Below, piece by piece: positions 5,513 to 14,705 of a stretch of 17,115 nt of DNA. How positions within the stretch are numbered: position 1 is the stretch's first letter; each line of letters opens with the position of its first letter. The notes below the pieces were generated by a model. The model was not told the DNA's origin. It did no database searches and saw only the letters and a program-made list of their open reading frames with translations. The stretch is from Alphaproteobacteria bacterium (lineage in GTDB: Bacteria > Pseudomonadota > Alphaproteobacteria > Rhodospirillales > Magnetospirillaceae): assembly GCA_015232485.1 (NCBI GenBank), contig JADFZP010000018.1, positions 1-17,115 on the forward strand. The letters run 5' to 3'. The position numbers and the translations under genes are program-made.

Positions 5513-6763
5513 ATGCCAAGGAAGATGCCCGAGACGCCCTTGCTGGATCAGCTGGAAAGCGGTCCCTGGCCCAGCTTCGTGTCGGGCCTGAAGCGCCTGG
5601 CCCAAGCCGAAGACAAGCCGTATGCCGATTATATGAAGAGTCTGCTCGGCCAGCTCGAGCACTCGTACCAGACCCGCAAGGGATACTGGAAGGGCGGCAC
5701 GGTCGGCGTGTTCGGGTATGGCGCGGGCATCATCCCCCGCTTCTCCGAGGTGGCCGACAAGTTCCCCGAGTCGTCGGAATTCCACACGATTCGCATCATG
5801 CCGGCCCCCGGCATGCACTACACCACCGAGCTGCTGCGCCAGATGTGCGACATCTGGGAGCGTCACGGCTCGGGTCTGGTGGCCTTCCACGGCCAGTCCG
5901 GCGACATCATGTTCCAAGGCTGCACGACCGAGAAGGTCCAGCCGGCGTGGGACGAGTTCAACGCGCTGGGCTTCGACATGGGCGGCGCCGGCGCCGGCGT
6001 GCGAACTTCGGTGTCCTGCGTCGGCGCGGCGCGCTGCGAGCAGTCGTGCTACGACGAGGCCCGCGCGATGCGCTCGGTGCTCAACAACTTCCTCGACGAC
6101 ATCCACCGTCCGTCGCTGCCCTACAAGATGAAGTTCAAATTCGCCGGCTGCGCGAACGATTGCGCCAACGCGACCCAGCGCGCCGACTTCGCCGTGATCG
6201 GCACCTGGAAGGGCGACATGCAGGTCGATCAGGCCGAGGTCGTGAACTTCGTCAACAAGGTTGGCCGCAAGGGCATGATCGATCAGGTCATCCGCCTGTG
6301 CCCGACCAACGCGCTGTCCTTGAACGACGACGACACCCTGGACGTCGACAACAAGTCCTGCGTCCGTTGCATGCATTGCCTGAACGTGATGACCAAGGCG
6401 CTGACGCCCGGCACCGAGCGCGGCATCTGCATCCTGGCCGGCGGCAAGCGCACCCTGAAGATCGGCGACCTGCTGGGCACCGTCATCGTCCCCTTCATGA
6501 AGATGGAGAGCGACGAGGACTACGAGGCCCTGGTCGACCTGTGCCAGCGCATGCTGGACTTCTTCGCCGAGAACGCGCTCGAGCACGAGCGTCTGGGCGA
6601 GATGATCGACCGCATCGGTCTGGTGGCCTTCCTGGAAGGCCTCGAGCTGGATCTCGACCCGAACATGGTCTCCCACCCGCGCACCAATCCTTACGTCCGC
6701 ATGGACGGCTGGGATGAAGAGGTGAAGAAGTGGCAGGCCCGCAAGGCCGACGCCGCCGAGTAA
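5513..6763 (+). CDS. dsrA: Dissimilatory (reverse-type) sulfite reductase alpha subunit
   Basis: 416 residues, normal for DsrA. With DsrB it forms the cytoplasmic alpha2beta2 siroheme enzyme that, in sulfur oxidisers, releases sulfite from sulfur carried by DsrC. Seen: the siroheme/[4Fe-4S] cysteine set C-X5-C (SCVGAARCEQ, C169 and C175) with C-X3-C (AGCANDCANA, C213 and C217). An inserted ferredoxin domain follows, with C263 in RLCPTNAL and CVRCMHC (C283, C286, C289). Basic residues of the substrate pocket (RxR type) occur in HTIRIMPAPG and nearby. It is the first gene of the operon, 42 bases before dsrB. That it works in the oxidative direction is inferred from the dsrEFH and dsrL neighbours. 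Confidence 0.97.
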   Translation: MPRKMPETPLLDQLESGPWPSFVSGLKRLAQAEDKPYADYMKSLLGQLEHSYQTRKGYWKGGTVGVFGYGAGIIPRFSEVADKFPESSEFHTIRIMPAPGMHYTTELLRQMCDIWERHGSGLVAFHGQSGDIMFQGCTTEKVQPAWDEFNALGFDMGGAGAGVRTSVSCVGAARCEQSCYDEARAMRSVLNNFLDDIHRPSLPYKMKFKFAGCANDCANATQRADFAVIGTWKGDMQVDQAEVVNFVNKVGRKGMIDQVIRLCPTNALSLNDDDTLDVDNKSCVRCMHCLNVMTKALTPGTERGICILAGGKRTLKIGDLLGTVIVPFMKMESDEDYEALVDLCQRMLDFFAENALEHERLGEMIDRIGLVAFLEGLELDLDPNMVSHPRTNPYVRMDGWDEEVKKWQARKADAAE

Positions 6764-6805
6764 TCACCGCCACGTGCGAAGAAAATCGAGGAATTGGAGG
6801 CAACG

Positions 6806-7876
6806 ATGACCCAACTGCGCCGTCCGGACGAGTGCGGTGTGCCCGACCCGATGCAATACATGCATCCGGTGTTGAAGAAGAATTACGGCAAGTGGAAGTA
6901 CCATGACCGGCCCCGGCCCGGCGTGCTTCACCACGTCGCCCTGTCGGGCGACGAAGTGTGGACCGTCAAGGCCGGCACGCAGCGCCAGATGGATATTTTC
7001 ACCATCCGCAAGCTGGCCGACATCGCCGATCAGTTCGCCGAGGGCTTCATCCGCTTCACGGTGCGCTCGAACGTCGAGTTCATGGTCTCGTCGGCGGCCA
7101 AGGTTCAGCCGCTGCTCGACAAGCTGGCGGCCGAGGGCTTCCCGGTCGGCGGCACCGGCAACTCGGTGACGATGATCAGCCACACCCAGGGCTGGCTGCA
7201 CTGCGACATCCCCGGCACCGACGCCTCGGGCGTCGTCAAGTCGCTGATGGACGACCTCCACGCCGAGTTCATCCGCGAGGAGATGCCCAACCGCGTCAAG
7301 ATCACGACGTCTTGCTGCGAGATCAATTGCGGTGGCCAGGGCGACATCGCCATCAACATCCAGCACACCAAGCCGCCGATCATCAATCACGATCTGGTGG
7401 CCGGCACCTGCGAGCGGCCCGCCGTGGTCTCGCGCTGCCCGGTGGCGGCCATTCGGCCGGCGCTGGTCAACGGCAAGCCCTCGCTGGAAGTCGACGAGAA
7501 GAAGTGCGTCTGCTGCGGCGCCTGCTTCCCGCCTTGCCCGCCGATGCAGATCAACGACCCGGTCCACACCAAGATCGCCATCTGGGTGGGCGGCAAGCAC
7601 AGCTCGACCCGGTCGAAGCCGATGCTGCACAAGCTGGTCGCGGCCGGCATCCCCAACAATCCGCCGCGCTGGCCCGAAGCCTCGGCCATCGTGCGCAACA
7701 TCCTGCGCGCCTACAAGGAAGACGCCCGGGCTTGGGAGCGCATGGGCGAGTGGGTCGAGCGGATCGGCTGGCCGCGCTTCTTCGAGCTGACCGGCCTGCC
7801 CTTCACCAAGTACCACGTCGATGATTGGCGCGGTTCGCGGGGCAGCCTGAACGCTTCGGCCCAGGTTCGGATCTGA
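6806..7876 (+). CDS. dsrB: Dissimilatory (reverse-type) sulfite reductase beta subunit
   Basis: 356 residues, typical length. Paralogue and partner of DsrA in the alpha2beta2 enzyme. Cluster-binding cysteines are C133 (LHCDIP) and the C-C-X3-C set TTSCCEINCGG (C170, C171, C175), which is the DsrB pattern. The ferredoxin domain has C211 (SRCPVAAI) and CVCCGACFPPC (C234, C237, C240; C244 also present). Start: ATG at 6806, with GGAGG at 6796-6800; an in-frame TTG at 6794 is unlikely because that Shine-Dalgarno overlaps it. The stop is 14 bases before dsrE. Together with DsrA it is the marker used in phylogenies of sulfate reducers versus sulfur oxidisers, which would settle the lineage. Confidence 0.97.
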   Translation: MTQLRRPDECGVPDPMQYMHPVLKKNYGKWKYHDRPRPGVLHHVALSGDEVWTVKAGTQRQMDIFTIRKLADIADQFAEGFIRFTVRSNVEFMVSSAAKVQPLLDKLAAEGFPVGGTGNSVTMISHTQGWLHCDIPGTDASGVVKSLMDDLHAEFIREEMPNRVKITTSCCEINCGGQGDIAINIQHTKPPIINHDLVAGTCERPAVVSRCPVAAIRPALVNGKPSLEVDEKKCVCCGACFPPCPPMQINDPVHTKIAIWVGGKHSSTRSKPMLHKLVAAGIPNNPPRWPEASAIVRNILRAYKEDARAWERMGEWVERIGWPRFFELTGLPFTKYHVDDWRGSRGSLNASAQVRI

Positions 7877-7890
7877 AGGGGGCGCGTCCG

Positions 7891-8250
7891 ATGAAGATCG
7901 GTATCCTCGTGAATGAAGGCCCGTACAACCATCAGGCCTCGGACACGGCACTCAACTTCTGCAAGGCCGCCCTGGCCAAGGGGCACACCATCTGGCGCGT
8001 GTTCTTCTACTACGACGGCGTGCTGAACGCCGCCCCGCGCGCCGAGCCGCCGACCGACGACCGGAACCTCTTCAAGCAGTGGGGGGAACTGGCCGAGAAG
8101 CATGGCGTCGACTTGGTGGTCTGCGTGGCGGCCGGACTTCGCCGCGGCATCCGGGAAGGCGACACCGCCCCCGGTTTCCGCATCTCGGGCCTGGGTCAGT
8201 TGATCGAGGCCGGCATCCAGTGTGACCGTCTGGTCACCTTCGGCGACTGA
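7891..8250 (+). CDS. dsrE: DsrE, sulfur-transferase subunit of DsrEFH
   Basis: 119 residues. DsrE, F and H assemble into an alpha2beta2gamma2 cytoplasmic complex, homologous to TusBCD, that carries a persulfide and passes sulfur to DsrC. The sulfur-carrying cysteine is present at C78 in DLVVCVAAGLRRGI, the position and context known from Allochromatium vinosum DsrE. C24 and C111 are additional. The N-terminus KIGILVNEGPY is the expected first strand of the DsrE/DsrF fold. ATG at 7891 follows GAAGGGGGCG; the in-frame ATG at 7825 lies inside dsrB and is rejected. Presence of this gene separates sulfur oxidisers from most sulfate reducers. Confidence 0.95.
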   Translation: MKIGILVNEGPYNHQASDTALNFCKAALAKGHTIWRVFFYYDGVLNAAPRAEPPTDDRNLFKQWGELAEKHGVDLVVCVAAGLRRGIREGDTAPGFRISGLGQLIEAGIQCDRLVTFGD

Positions 8251-8263
8251 GGGGAACACCGAG

Positions 8264-8644
8264 ATGGACGAGATGGAAAGCGGCGTCGTCAAGAAGTTCA
8301 TGTTCGTCAACCGCAAGGCTCCGTACGGCACGATCTACGCGCTCGAAGTGCTTGAGATGGTTTTGATCTCGGCGGCCTTCGATCAGGACGTGCACTTGGC
8401 GTTCGTGGATGACGGGGTGTTTCAGCTCAAGAAGGGCCAAGACACCAAGGCCCTGGGCCAGAAGAACTTCTCGCCGACCTATCGGGCGCTCGACGGTTAC
8501 GACATCGAGAAGCTCTATGTCGAGGCCGAGTCGATGGCCGAGCGCGGCCTGACCGAGGCCGATCTGCTGGTCCCGGTCGAAGTTCTCAGCCGCGCCGACA
8601 TGGGCGCGCTGATGAACGAGATGGACGTGGTTCTGACGGCCTGA
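8264..8644 (+). CDS. dsrF: DsrF subunit of DsrEFH
   Basis: 126 residues, DsrE/DsrF-like fold (KKFMFVNRKAPYGTIYALEV at the N-terminus, then LAFVDDGVFQLKKGQDTKAL). This is the structural subunit of the DsrEFH sulfur-relay trimer. It contains no cysteine at all, consistent with a non-catalytic role within the complex. The start is probably ATG at 8264, after GAGGGGAAC; ATG at 8273 is an in-frame alternative that would remove three residues. The gene lies 13 bases after dsrE and 16 before dsrH, in the order seen in purple sulfur bacteria. Confidence 0.94.
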   Translation: MDEMESGVVKKFMFVNRKAPYGTIYALEVLEMVLISAAFDQDVHLAFVDDGVFQLKKGQDTKALGQKNFSPTYRALDGYDIEKLYVEAESMAERGLTEADLLVPVEVLSRADMGALMNEMDVVLTA

Positions 8645-8660
8645 ACGAGGGAAGAAAGCG

Positions 8661-8963
8661 ATGCTTCACACCGTCAACAAGTCGCCGTTCGAGAAGAACG
8701 CCCTTGAGAGCTGCCTGTCGCACGCCGTCGAGGGGGCGTCGATCCTGCTGATCGAGGACGGCGTCTACGCCGCCCTCGGCGGCACGTCGACCGCCGCCCG
8801 CATGGCCGAGGCGGCCAAGCGTTTCAAAGTGTTCGTGCTGGGGCCCGACCTCGCCGCGCGCGGCATGGACGCCGGCCGGCTGGTCGAAGGCGTCGGGATC
8901 GTGGACTACGAGGGGTTCGTCGACCTGGTCGCCGAGCACCCCACCAGCCAAGCGTGGCTTTGA
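8661..8963 (+). CDS. dsrH: DsrH subunit of DsrEFH
   Basis: 100 residues, TusB/DsrH family, the smallest member of the sulfur-relay complex. Seen: MLHTVNKSPFEKNALESCLSH with a cysteine at C18, close to the conserved cysteine of this subunit, and the SILLIEDGVYAAL strand-turn typical of DsrH. The start ATG at 8661 follows GAGGGAAG. The 29-base spacer to dsrC is AT-richer than the surrounding genes (contains AAGAAATTAGG), but I find no clear internal promoter in it. Confidence 0.94.
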   Translation: MLHTVNKSPFEKNALESCLSHAVEGASILLIEDGVYAALGGTSTAARMAEAAKRFKVFVLGPDLAARGMDAGRLVEGVGIVDYEGFVDLVAEHPTSQAWL

Positions 8964-8992
8964 GCTTCATAGCAAGAAATTAGGAGAGGGAA

Positions 8993-9328
8993 ATGGCTGC
9001 CTATACTTACAACGGCAAGAATATCGATGCGGACGAGGAGGGCTATCTCCTCAACATCAACGAGTGGAACGAAGACCTCGCCGGGCAGATCGCCAAGGAC
9101 GAGGGGGTCGCCATGACCTCCGAGCATTGGGAAGTGGTCAACTTCCTGCGCGAGTACTACTCGGAATACCAGATCGCCCCGGCCGTGCGCGTCCTGACCA
9201 AGGCCATCGGCAAGAAGATGGGCGCCGACAAGGGCAACAACAAGTATCTGTACGAGCTGTTCCCCTACGGCCCGGCCAAGCAGGCGTGCAAGATCGCCGG
9301 CCTGCCGAAGCCGACCGGCTGCGTCTGA
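8993..9328 (+). CDS. dsrC: DsrC, sulfur carrier and substrate-binding protein of DsrAB
   Basis: 111 residues. DsrC carries sulfur on its flexible C-terminal arm, receives it from DsrEFH, presents it to the siroheme site of DsrAB and is then reoxidised or reduced through DsrMKJOP. Both redox cysteines are present in the C-terminal motif KQACKIAGLPKPTGCV: C99 and the penultimate C110. They are eleven residues apart, as in true DsrC rather than TusE or RspA homologues, which lack one. ATG at 8993 follows GGAGAGGG, one of the best Shine-Dalgarno sites here, matching the high level this protein usually needs. A strong GC hairpin after the stop probably sets off dsrC expression from the membrane-complex genes. 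Confidence 0.97.
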   Translation: MAAYTYNGKNIDADEEGYLLNINEWNEDLAGQIAKDEGVAMTSEHWEVVNFLREYYSEYQIAPAVRVLTKAIGKKMGADKGNNKYLYELFPYGPAKQACKIAGLPKPTGCV

Positions 9329-9339
9329 TCCTGTTCGGC

Positions 9340-9366
9340 GCGGGCGGGGGATGACGCCCCGCCCGC
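9340..9366 (+). promoter_or_regulatory. Strong GC hairpin between dsrC and dsrM
   Basis: GCGGGCGGGG (9340-9349) pairs perfectly with CCCCGCCCGC (9357-9366) across a 7-base loop. No T-run follows, so it is not a classical terminator. It probably protects the 3' end of the upstream message, marks an RNase processing site, or causes partial attenuation. Any of these would give more DsrC than DsrM. Confidence 0.6.
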
Positions 9367-9403
9367 CGATTCCGCACCCTGGTCCCCGGTGGAGTGTGAA
9401 GCC

Positions 9404-10138
9404 GTGTCGATTCTTTTCGCGGTTCTGTTCTACGCGGCCACCATCGTGCTGGTGGCCGGCCTAGGTCTCAAGGTGGCCCAGTACGTCCGCGTACCGGCGC
9501 CGCTCAAGATCCCGACCACGCCGGCCCCGTTGACCCAGGGTGGCGCCGCCTTCCGGGTGGCTCGTGAAGTGGTGATCTTCGAAAGCCTGTTCAAATCGAA
9601 CAAATGGCTTTGGGCGATGGCCGTCATGTTCCATTTCGGCTTGGTCCTGGTGCTGATCCGGCACGTCCGCTACTTCATCGAGCCGGTGCCGATGGTGATC
9701 ACGCTGATGCAGCCCTTCGGCATCTATGGCGGGCTGCTGATGATCGCCGGCCTGTTCATGCTGCTCGGGCGCCGGCTGGTCCTGCCCCGCATCCGCTACA
9801 TCACCGGCCCCTCGGATCTGTTGATGCTGGTCCTGTTGATCGGCATCGGCGGCTCGGGCGCCTTGATGGTCAATTTCGTCCACACCGACATCATCGGGGT
9901 GAAGGCCTTCTTTCTGGGCCTGATGACCTTCAACTGGCAGAAGCTGCCGGCCGATCCGCTGCTGTACGTCCATCTGGCGCTGGTCGCGGCTTTGATGCTG
10001 GTCTTCCCCTTCTCGAAGCTTCTGCACGTCCCGGGCATCTTCTTCAGCCCCACCCGCAACCAGGCTGACGACGCCCGCGAGAGGCGGCACCTGGCACCGT
10101 GGGCCGCGAAATACGAAGCAAACAAGACGATGCCCTGA
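9404..10138 (+). CDS. dsrM: DsrM, membrane cytochrome b subunit of DsrMKJOP
   Basis: 244 residues, related to NarI, the dihaem gamma subunit of nitrate reductases. It carries quinone-linked electrons across the inner membrane and pairs with DsrK. About five to six hydrophobic segments are visible: residues 2-24, 70-88, 97-121, 138-152, 163-176 and 187-204. Candidate haem ligands in or near helices are H77, H87, H160, H190 and H208. I chose GTG at 9404 because GGTGGAG (9388-9394) sits nine bases upstream and the protein then begins directly with a membrane helix. An upstream in-frame GTG at 9389 overlaps this Shine-Dalgarno. The stop is 14 bases before dsrK. The C-terminal tail is charged and cytoplasmic, near DsrK. 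Confidence 0.93.
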   Translation: MSILFAVLFYAATIVLVAGLGLKVAQYVRVPAPLKIPTTPAPLTQGGAAFRVAREVVIFESLFKSNKWLWAMAVMFHFGLVLVLIRHVRYFIEPVPMVITLMQPFGIYGGLLMIAGLFMLLGRRLVLPRIRYITGPSDLLMLVLLIGIGGSGALMVNFVHTDIIGVKAFFLGLMTFNWQKLPADPLLYVHLALVAALMLVFPFSKLLHVPGIFFSPTRNQADDARERRHLAPWAAKYEANKTMP

Positions 10139-10152
10139 GGGAGGGATTTGGC

Positions 10153-11643
<1,491 letters not shown>

Positions 11644-11661
11644 GACGGGGGAGACGATAAA

Positions 11662-13611
11662 ATGGCAAAAAACGCGGGAACCAACCAGAATACCGCCCTG
11701 ACCTGGCGCCGTTACAAGGACGGCGACTTTTCGCCCGCCCCCCTGCAGGAGCAGATCTTCAAGGCCAGTTGGTCGCACAAGTGCCCGACCTACGTGCATC
11801 GCACGCCGCCTTGTCAAGCGAGCTGCCCCTCGGGCCACGACATCCGCGGCTGGCTGGACATCGCGCGCGGCGTCGACAAGCCGACCGGCGGCATGACGTG
11901 GCAGGAATACGCCTTCCGCAAGATGACCTCGTCGAATCCCTTCCCCGCCGTGATGGGCCGCGTCTGCCCGGCGCCCTGCGAGGACGGCTGCAATCGCAAC
12001 GAGGTCGAGGACCACGTCGGCATCAATTCGATCGAACACCATGTCGGCCAGTACGCCATCGAGCACGGCCTGAAGTTCGAAGCGCCCTCCGCCGAGACCG
12101 GCAAGAAGGTGGCGGTGATCGGCGGCGGCCCCGGTGGCTTGTCGGCGGCCTATCACCTGCGCCGCAAGGGCCACGCCGTCACAATTTTCGAGGACCACGC
12201 CCTGCTGGGCGGCATGATGCGCTACGGCATTCCCGGCTACCGCACCCCGCGTGAGGTGCTGGACGCCGAAATCCAGCGCATTCTCGACATGGGCGTCGAG
12301 GCGCGCTGCGGCGTCCGCATCGGCCGCGACATCCCGCTGGCCGAGATCGAATCCTCGTTCGACGCCATCTTCTGGGCGATCGGAACGCATACCGGCCGCG
12401 GCCTGCCGATCGCCGGCTGGGACGCGCCCAACTGCGTGACCGGCGTGGCCTTCCTGCGCGCCTTCAACGAGGGCCGCCTGCAAGTGGTGACCGAGCGCAT
12501 CGTGGTGGTCGGCGGTGGCGACACCTCGATCGACGTCGCCTCGGTGGCCCGCCGCCTGGGCCACATCACCCAGATCCACGAGAAGGACCGTCCCGAGAAC
12601 GTGGTGTGGGGCCAGACGGCGCACGACGTCTCGTCGGTCGCCCAGCGCCACGGCGCCAACGTGACGCTGACCTCGCTGTTCCCGGTCGAGAAGATGTTCG
12701 CCGCCGAGCGCGAAGTCTCGGACGCCAAGTCGGAAGGCGTCGACATCAAGGGCGGCATCATGCCGCTCGAGGTCATCAAGGACGCCAACGGCCGCGCCGT
12801 CGCCCTCAAGCTCTGCAAGTGCGAGATGGACGGCATGACGCCGGTCCCCGTCGCCGGCACCGAGTTCGAGATCGCCTGCGACCTGATCGTCTCGGCCATC
12901 GGCCAGCGTGGCGACATGCAGGGCCTCGAGACGATGGACAACGGCAAGGGGTTCATCAACGCCGACAAGAACTTCCGGGTTCCCGGCAAGAAGGGCCACT
13001 TCGTCGGCGGCGACATCGTGCGCCCGCATTTGCTGACCACCGCGATCGGCCATGGCCGGGTCGCGGCCGAGTCGATCGACGTCTATCTGGCCGGCGACGA
13101 GATCGCCAAGCGGCCCAAGGTCGACGTCAACCACTTCAACCTGCTGGCCAAGCTGCGCGAAGTGAACCTGTCGCCCGAGCCCTATGCCGGCGGCGCCGTG
13201 CGCGGCACCGACGACGAGGCCTTCGCGGTCCACAATTACGAGGACCGCTCGCGTCACGAGATCGTGCCGTCGACCGACCTGTTCCTCGGCCACTTCCTCT
13301 ATTCGGCCCGCCACAAGCGCCAGGAAGTCCACATCGACGCCGATGCGGTGATCGGCAATTTCGACGAGCGCCTGATGCCGCTGCCCGAGTCCGAGGCGAT
13401 CGCCGAGGCCAAGCGCTGCATGAGCTGCGGTCTGTGCTTCGAGTGCGACAACTGCGTCATCTTCTGCCCGCAAGGCGCCGTTCAGCGCGTGCCCAAGAAG
13501 GAGCGGACGCTCGGCCGCTACGTCTTCACCGACTACTCGCGCTGCATCGGCTGCCACATCTGCCACGACGTTTGCCCGACGGGCTACATCCAGATGGGCC
13601 TGGGGGAATAG
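11662..13611 (+). CDS. dsrL: DsrL, NAD(P)H:acceptor iron-sulfur flavoprotein
   Basis: 649 residues, related to the small subunit of glutamate synthase. It links DsrAB to the NAD(H)/NADP(H) pool and is essential for oxidation of stored sulfur in Allochromatium vinosum. Domains in order: N-terminal cluster cysteines (C41, C51, C55, C102, C106, C110), FAD-binding VIGGGPGGLSAAYHLRRKG (152-170), NAD(P)-binding VVVGGGDTSIDVASVARRLG (281-300), and a C-terminal double [4Fe-4S] ferredoxin. The ferredoxin motifs are CMSCGLCFECDNCVIFC (586-602) and CIGCHICHDVC (628-638). ATG at 11662 follows GGGGGAGACG. The sequence alone suggests the oxidative DsrL group; assigning the 1A or 1B subgroup needs a tree. 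The next gene starts four bases after its stop. Confidence 0.96.
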   Translation: MAKNAGTNQNTALTWRRYKDGDFSPAPLQEQIFKASWSHKCPTYVHRTPPCQASCPSGHDIRGWLDIARGVDKPTGGMTWQEYAFRKMTSSNPFPAVMGRVCPAPCEDGCNRNEVEDHVGINSIEHHVGQYAIEHGLKFEAPSAETGKKVAVIGGGPGGLSAAYHLRRKGHAVTIFEDHALLGGMMRYGIPGYRTPREVLDAEIQRILDMGVEARCGVRIGRDIPLAEIESSFDAIFWAIGTHTGRGLPIAGWDAPNCVTGVAFLRAFNEGRLQVVTERIVVVGGGDTSIDVASVARRLGHITQIHEKDRPENVVWGQTAHDVSSVAQRHGANVTLTSLFPVEKMFAAEREVSDAKSEGVDIKGGIMPLEVIKDANGRAVALKLCKCEMDGMTPVPVAGTEFEIACDLIVSAIGQRGDMQGLETMDNGKGFINADKNFRVPGKKGHFVGGDIVRPHLLTTAIGHGRVAAESIDVYLAGDEIAKRPKVDVNHFNLLAKLREVNLSPEPYAGGAVRGTDDEAFAVHNYEDRSRHEIVPSTDLFLGHFLYSARHKRQEVHIDADAVIGNFDERLMPLPESEAIAEAKRCMSCGLCFECDNCVIFCPQGAVQRVPKKERTLGRYVFTDYSRCIGCHICHDVCPTGYIQMGLGE

Positions 13612-13614
13612 GCG

Positions 13615-13986
13615 ATGAAAGCAAGCTGGCTCATCGCCCTGCTGGCGATGTTGGTCGCGGGCTTGGGGTGGGGGCCGGCTTTCGCCGACCCCTTCCCCAC
13701 CATACCCAAGGCCAAGGGGGAACGTTGCGTCGAGGATCCGCAATACATGCGGCGCAACCACATGGACATCCTGCGCCATCAGCGCGATGACACGATGCGG
13801 CTGGGCATCCGCACGACCAAGCATTCCCTCAAGGAGTGCGTCTCCTGCCACGCCGTCGACGGCAAGGACGGCAAGCCGGTGACGGTCAAGAGCAGCCAGC
13901 ATTTCTGCTCCTCGTGCCATGAATTCGCGGCCGTCGACATCGACTGCTTCGCCTGCCACGCCAGCACGCCGGAGGCCAAGCGATGA
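13615..13986 (+). CDS. dsrJ: DsrJ, periplasmic tri-haem cytochrome c of DsrMKJOP
   Basis: 123 residues. An N-terminal hydrophobic segment (WLIALLAMLVAGLGWGPAFA, 5-24) exports or anchors it at the periplasmic face. Three CXXCH haem sites are present: CVSCH (75-79), CSSCH (98-102) and CFACH (111-115). A lone cysteine, C38 in GERCVEDPQYMRR, matches the position of the unusual cysteine haem ligand reported for DsrJ, which would give one His/Cys-ligated haem. The start ATG at 13615 is only three bases after the dsrL stop, with GGGGGAA inside the end of dsrL. It overlaps dsrO by four bases. Its physiological reaction is unresolved in the family; sulfur chemistry at the Cys-ligated haem has been proposed. 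Confidence 0.95.
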   Translation: MKASWLIALLAMLVAGLGWGPAFADPFPTIPKAKGERCVEDPQYMRRNHMDILRHQRDDTMRLGIRTTKHSLKECVSCHAVDGKDGKPVTVKSSQHFCSSCHEFAAVDIDCFACHASTPEAKR

Positions 13987-14705
13987 GCGCAACCACCTCA
14001 CGCCGCGCCTTCCTGGCCTCCGCCTCGGCCGCCGTGGCGACCCTGGCGCCCGGCATCACCCTGATCGCCGCCCAGGCCAAGCCGGCCGACCAGCCCGCCT
14101 CGTCGGCGGTGCGCTGGGGCATGCTGATCGACACCACCCGCTGTTCGCAGGATTGTTCGGCCTGCGTCGGCGCCTGCAATGTCGAGAACGGGCTGGGCAG
14201 CCACGGCCGCCCACAGACCGATCCGCAATGGATCCGCAAGGTCGACCTGACCTCGAAGCGCACCGGCCAGAAGCTGTCGCTGCCGGTCATGTGCCAGCAT
14301 TGCGAAAAGCCGCCTTGCGTCGACGTCTGCCCGACCGGCGCCTCGTTCAAGCGCCAGGACGGCATCGTCCTGGTCGACCGCCACATCTGCATCGGCTGCC
14401 GCTATTGCATGATGGCCTGCCCCTACAAGGCGCGCTCGTTCGTGCATGAATCGCTGGAGAACCAGCGGCCGCACCAGCCGCGCGGCAAGGGTTGCGTCGA
14501 GGGCTGCACCCTGTGCGCCCATCGCGTCGACGAGGGCAAGCTTCCGGCCTGCGCCGAAGCCTGCGCCAGCGGCGCCATCCTGTTCGGCGACCTCAACGAC
14601 CCGAAAAGCGAGATCGCGCAGAAGCTCCGCACGCTGCCGACCACGCAAATCCGGCCCGAACTCAAGCTCAACACCGCGGTGCGCTACGGGGGGCTCAGCA
14701 TATGA
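13983..14705 (+). CDS. dsrO: DsrO, Tat-exported ferredoxin subunit of DsrMKJOP
   Basis: 240 residues. The N-terminus TTSRRAFLASASAAVATLA is a twin-arginine signal, so the folded iron-sulfur protein is exported to the periplasm. Four cysteine groups for [4Fe-4S] clusters follow: CSQDCSACVGAC (54-65), CQHCEKPPCVDVC (104-116), CIGCRYCMMAC (136-146) and CVEGCTLC with later C190 and C194 (171-194). This is the electron-wire pattern of HmeA/NrfC-type subunits. It passes electrons between DsrJ and the membrane subunit DsrP. Its start overlaps the dsrJ stop (ATGA, 13983-13986), and its stop overlaps the dsrP start (ATGA, 14702-14705), so J, O and P are translationally coupled. Confidence 0.96.
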   Translation: MSATTSRRAFLASASAAVATLAPGITLIAAQAKPADQPASSAVRWGMLIDTTRCSQDCSACVGACNVENGLGSHGRPQTDPQWIRKVDLTSKRTGQKLSLPVMCQHCEKPPCVDVCPTGASFKRQDGIVLVDRHICIGCRYCMMACPYKARSFVHESLENQRPHQPRGKGCVEGCTLCAHRVDEGKLPACAEACASGAILFGDLNDPKSEIAQKLRTLPTTQIRPELKLNTAVRYGGLSI

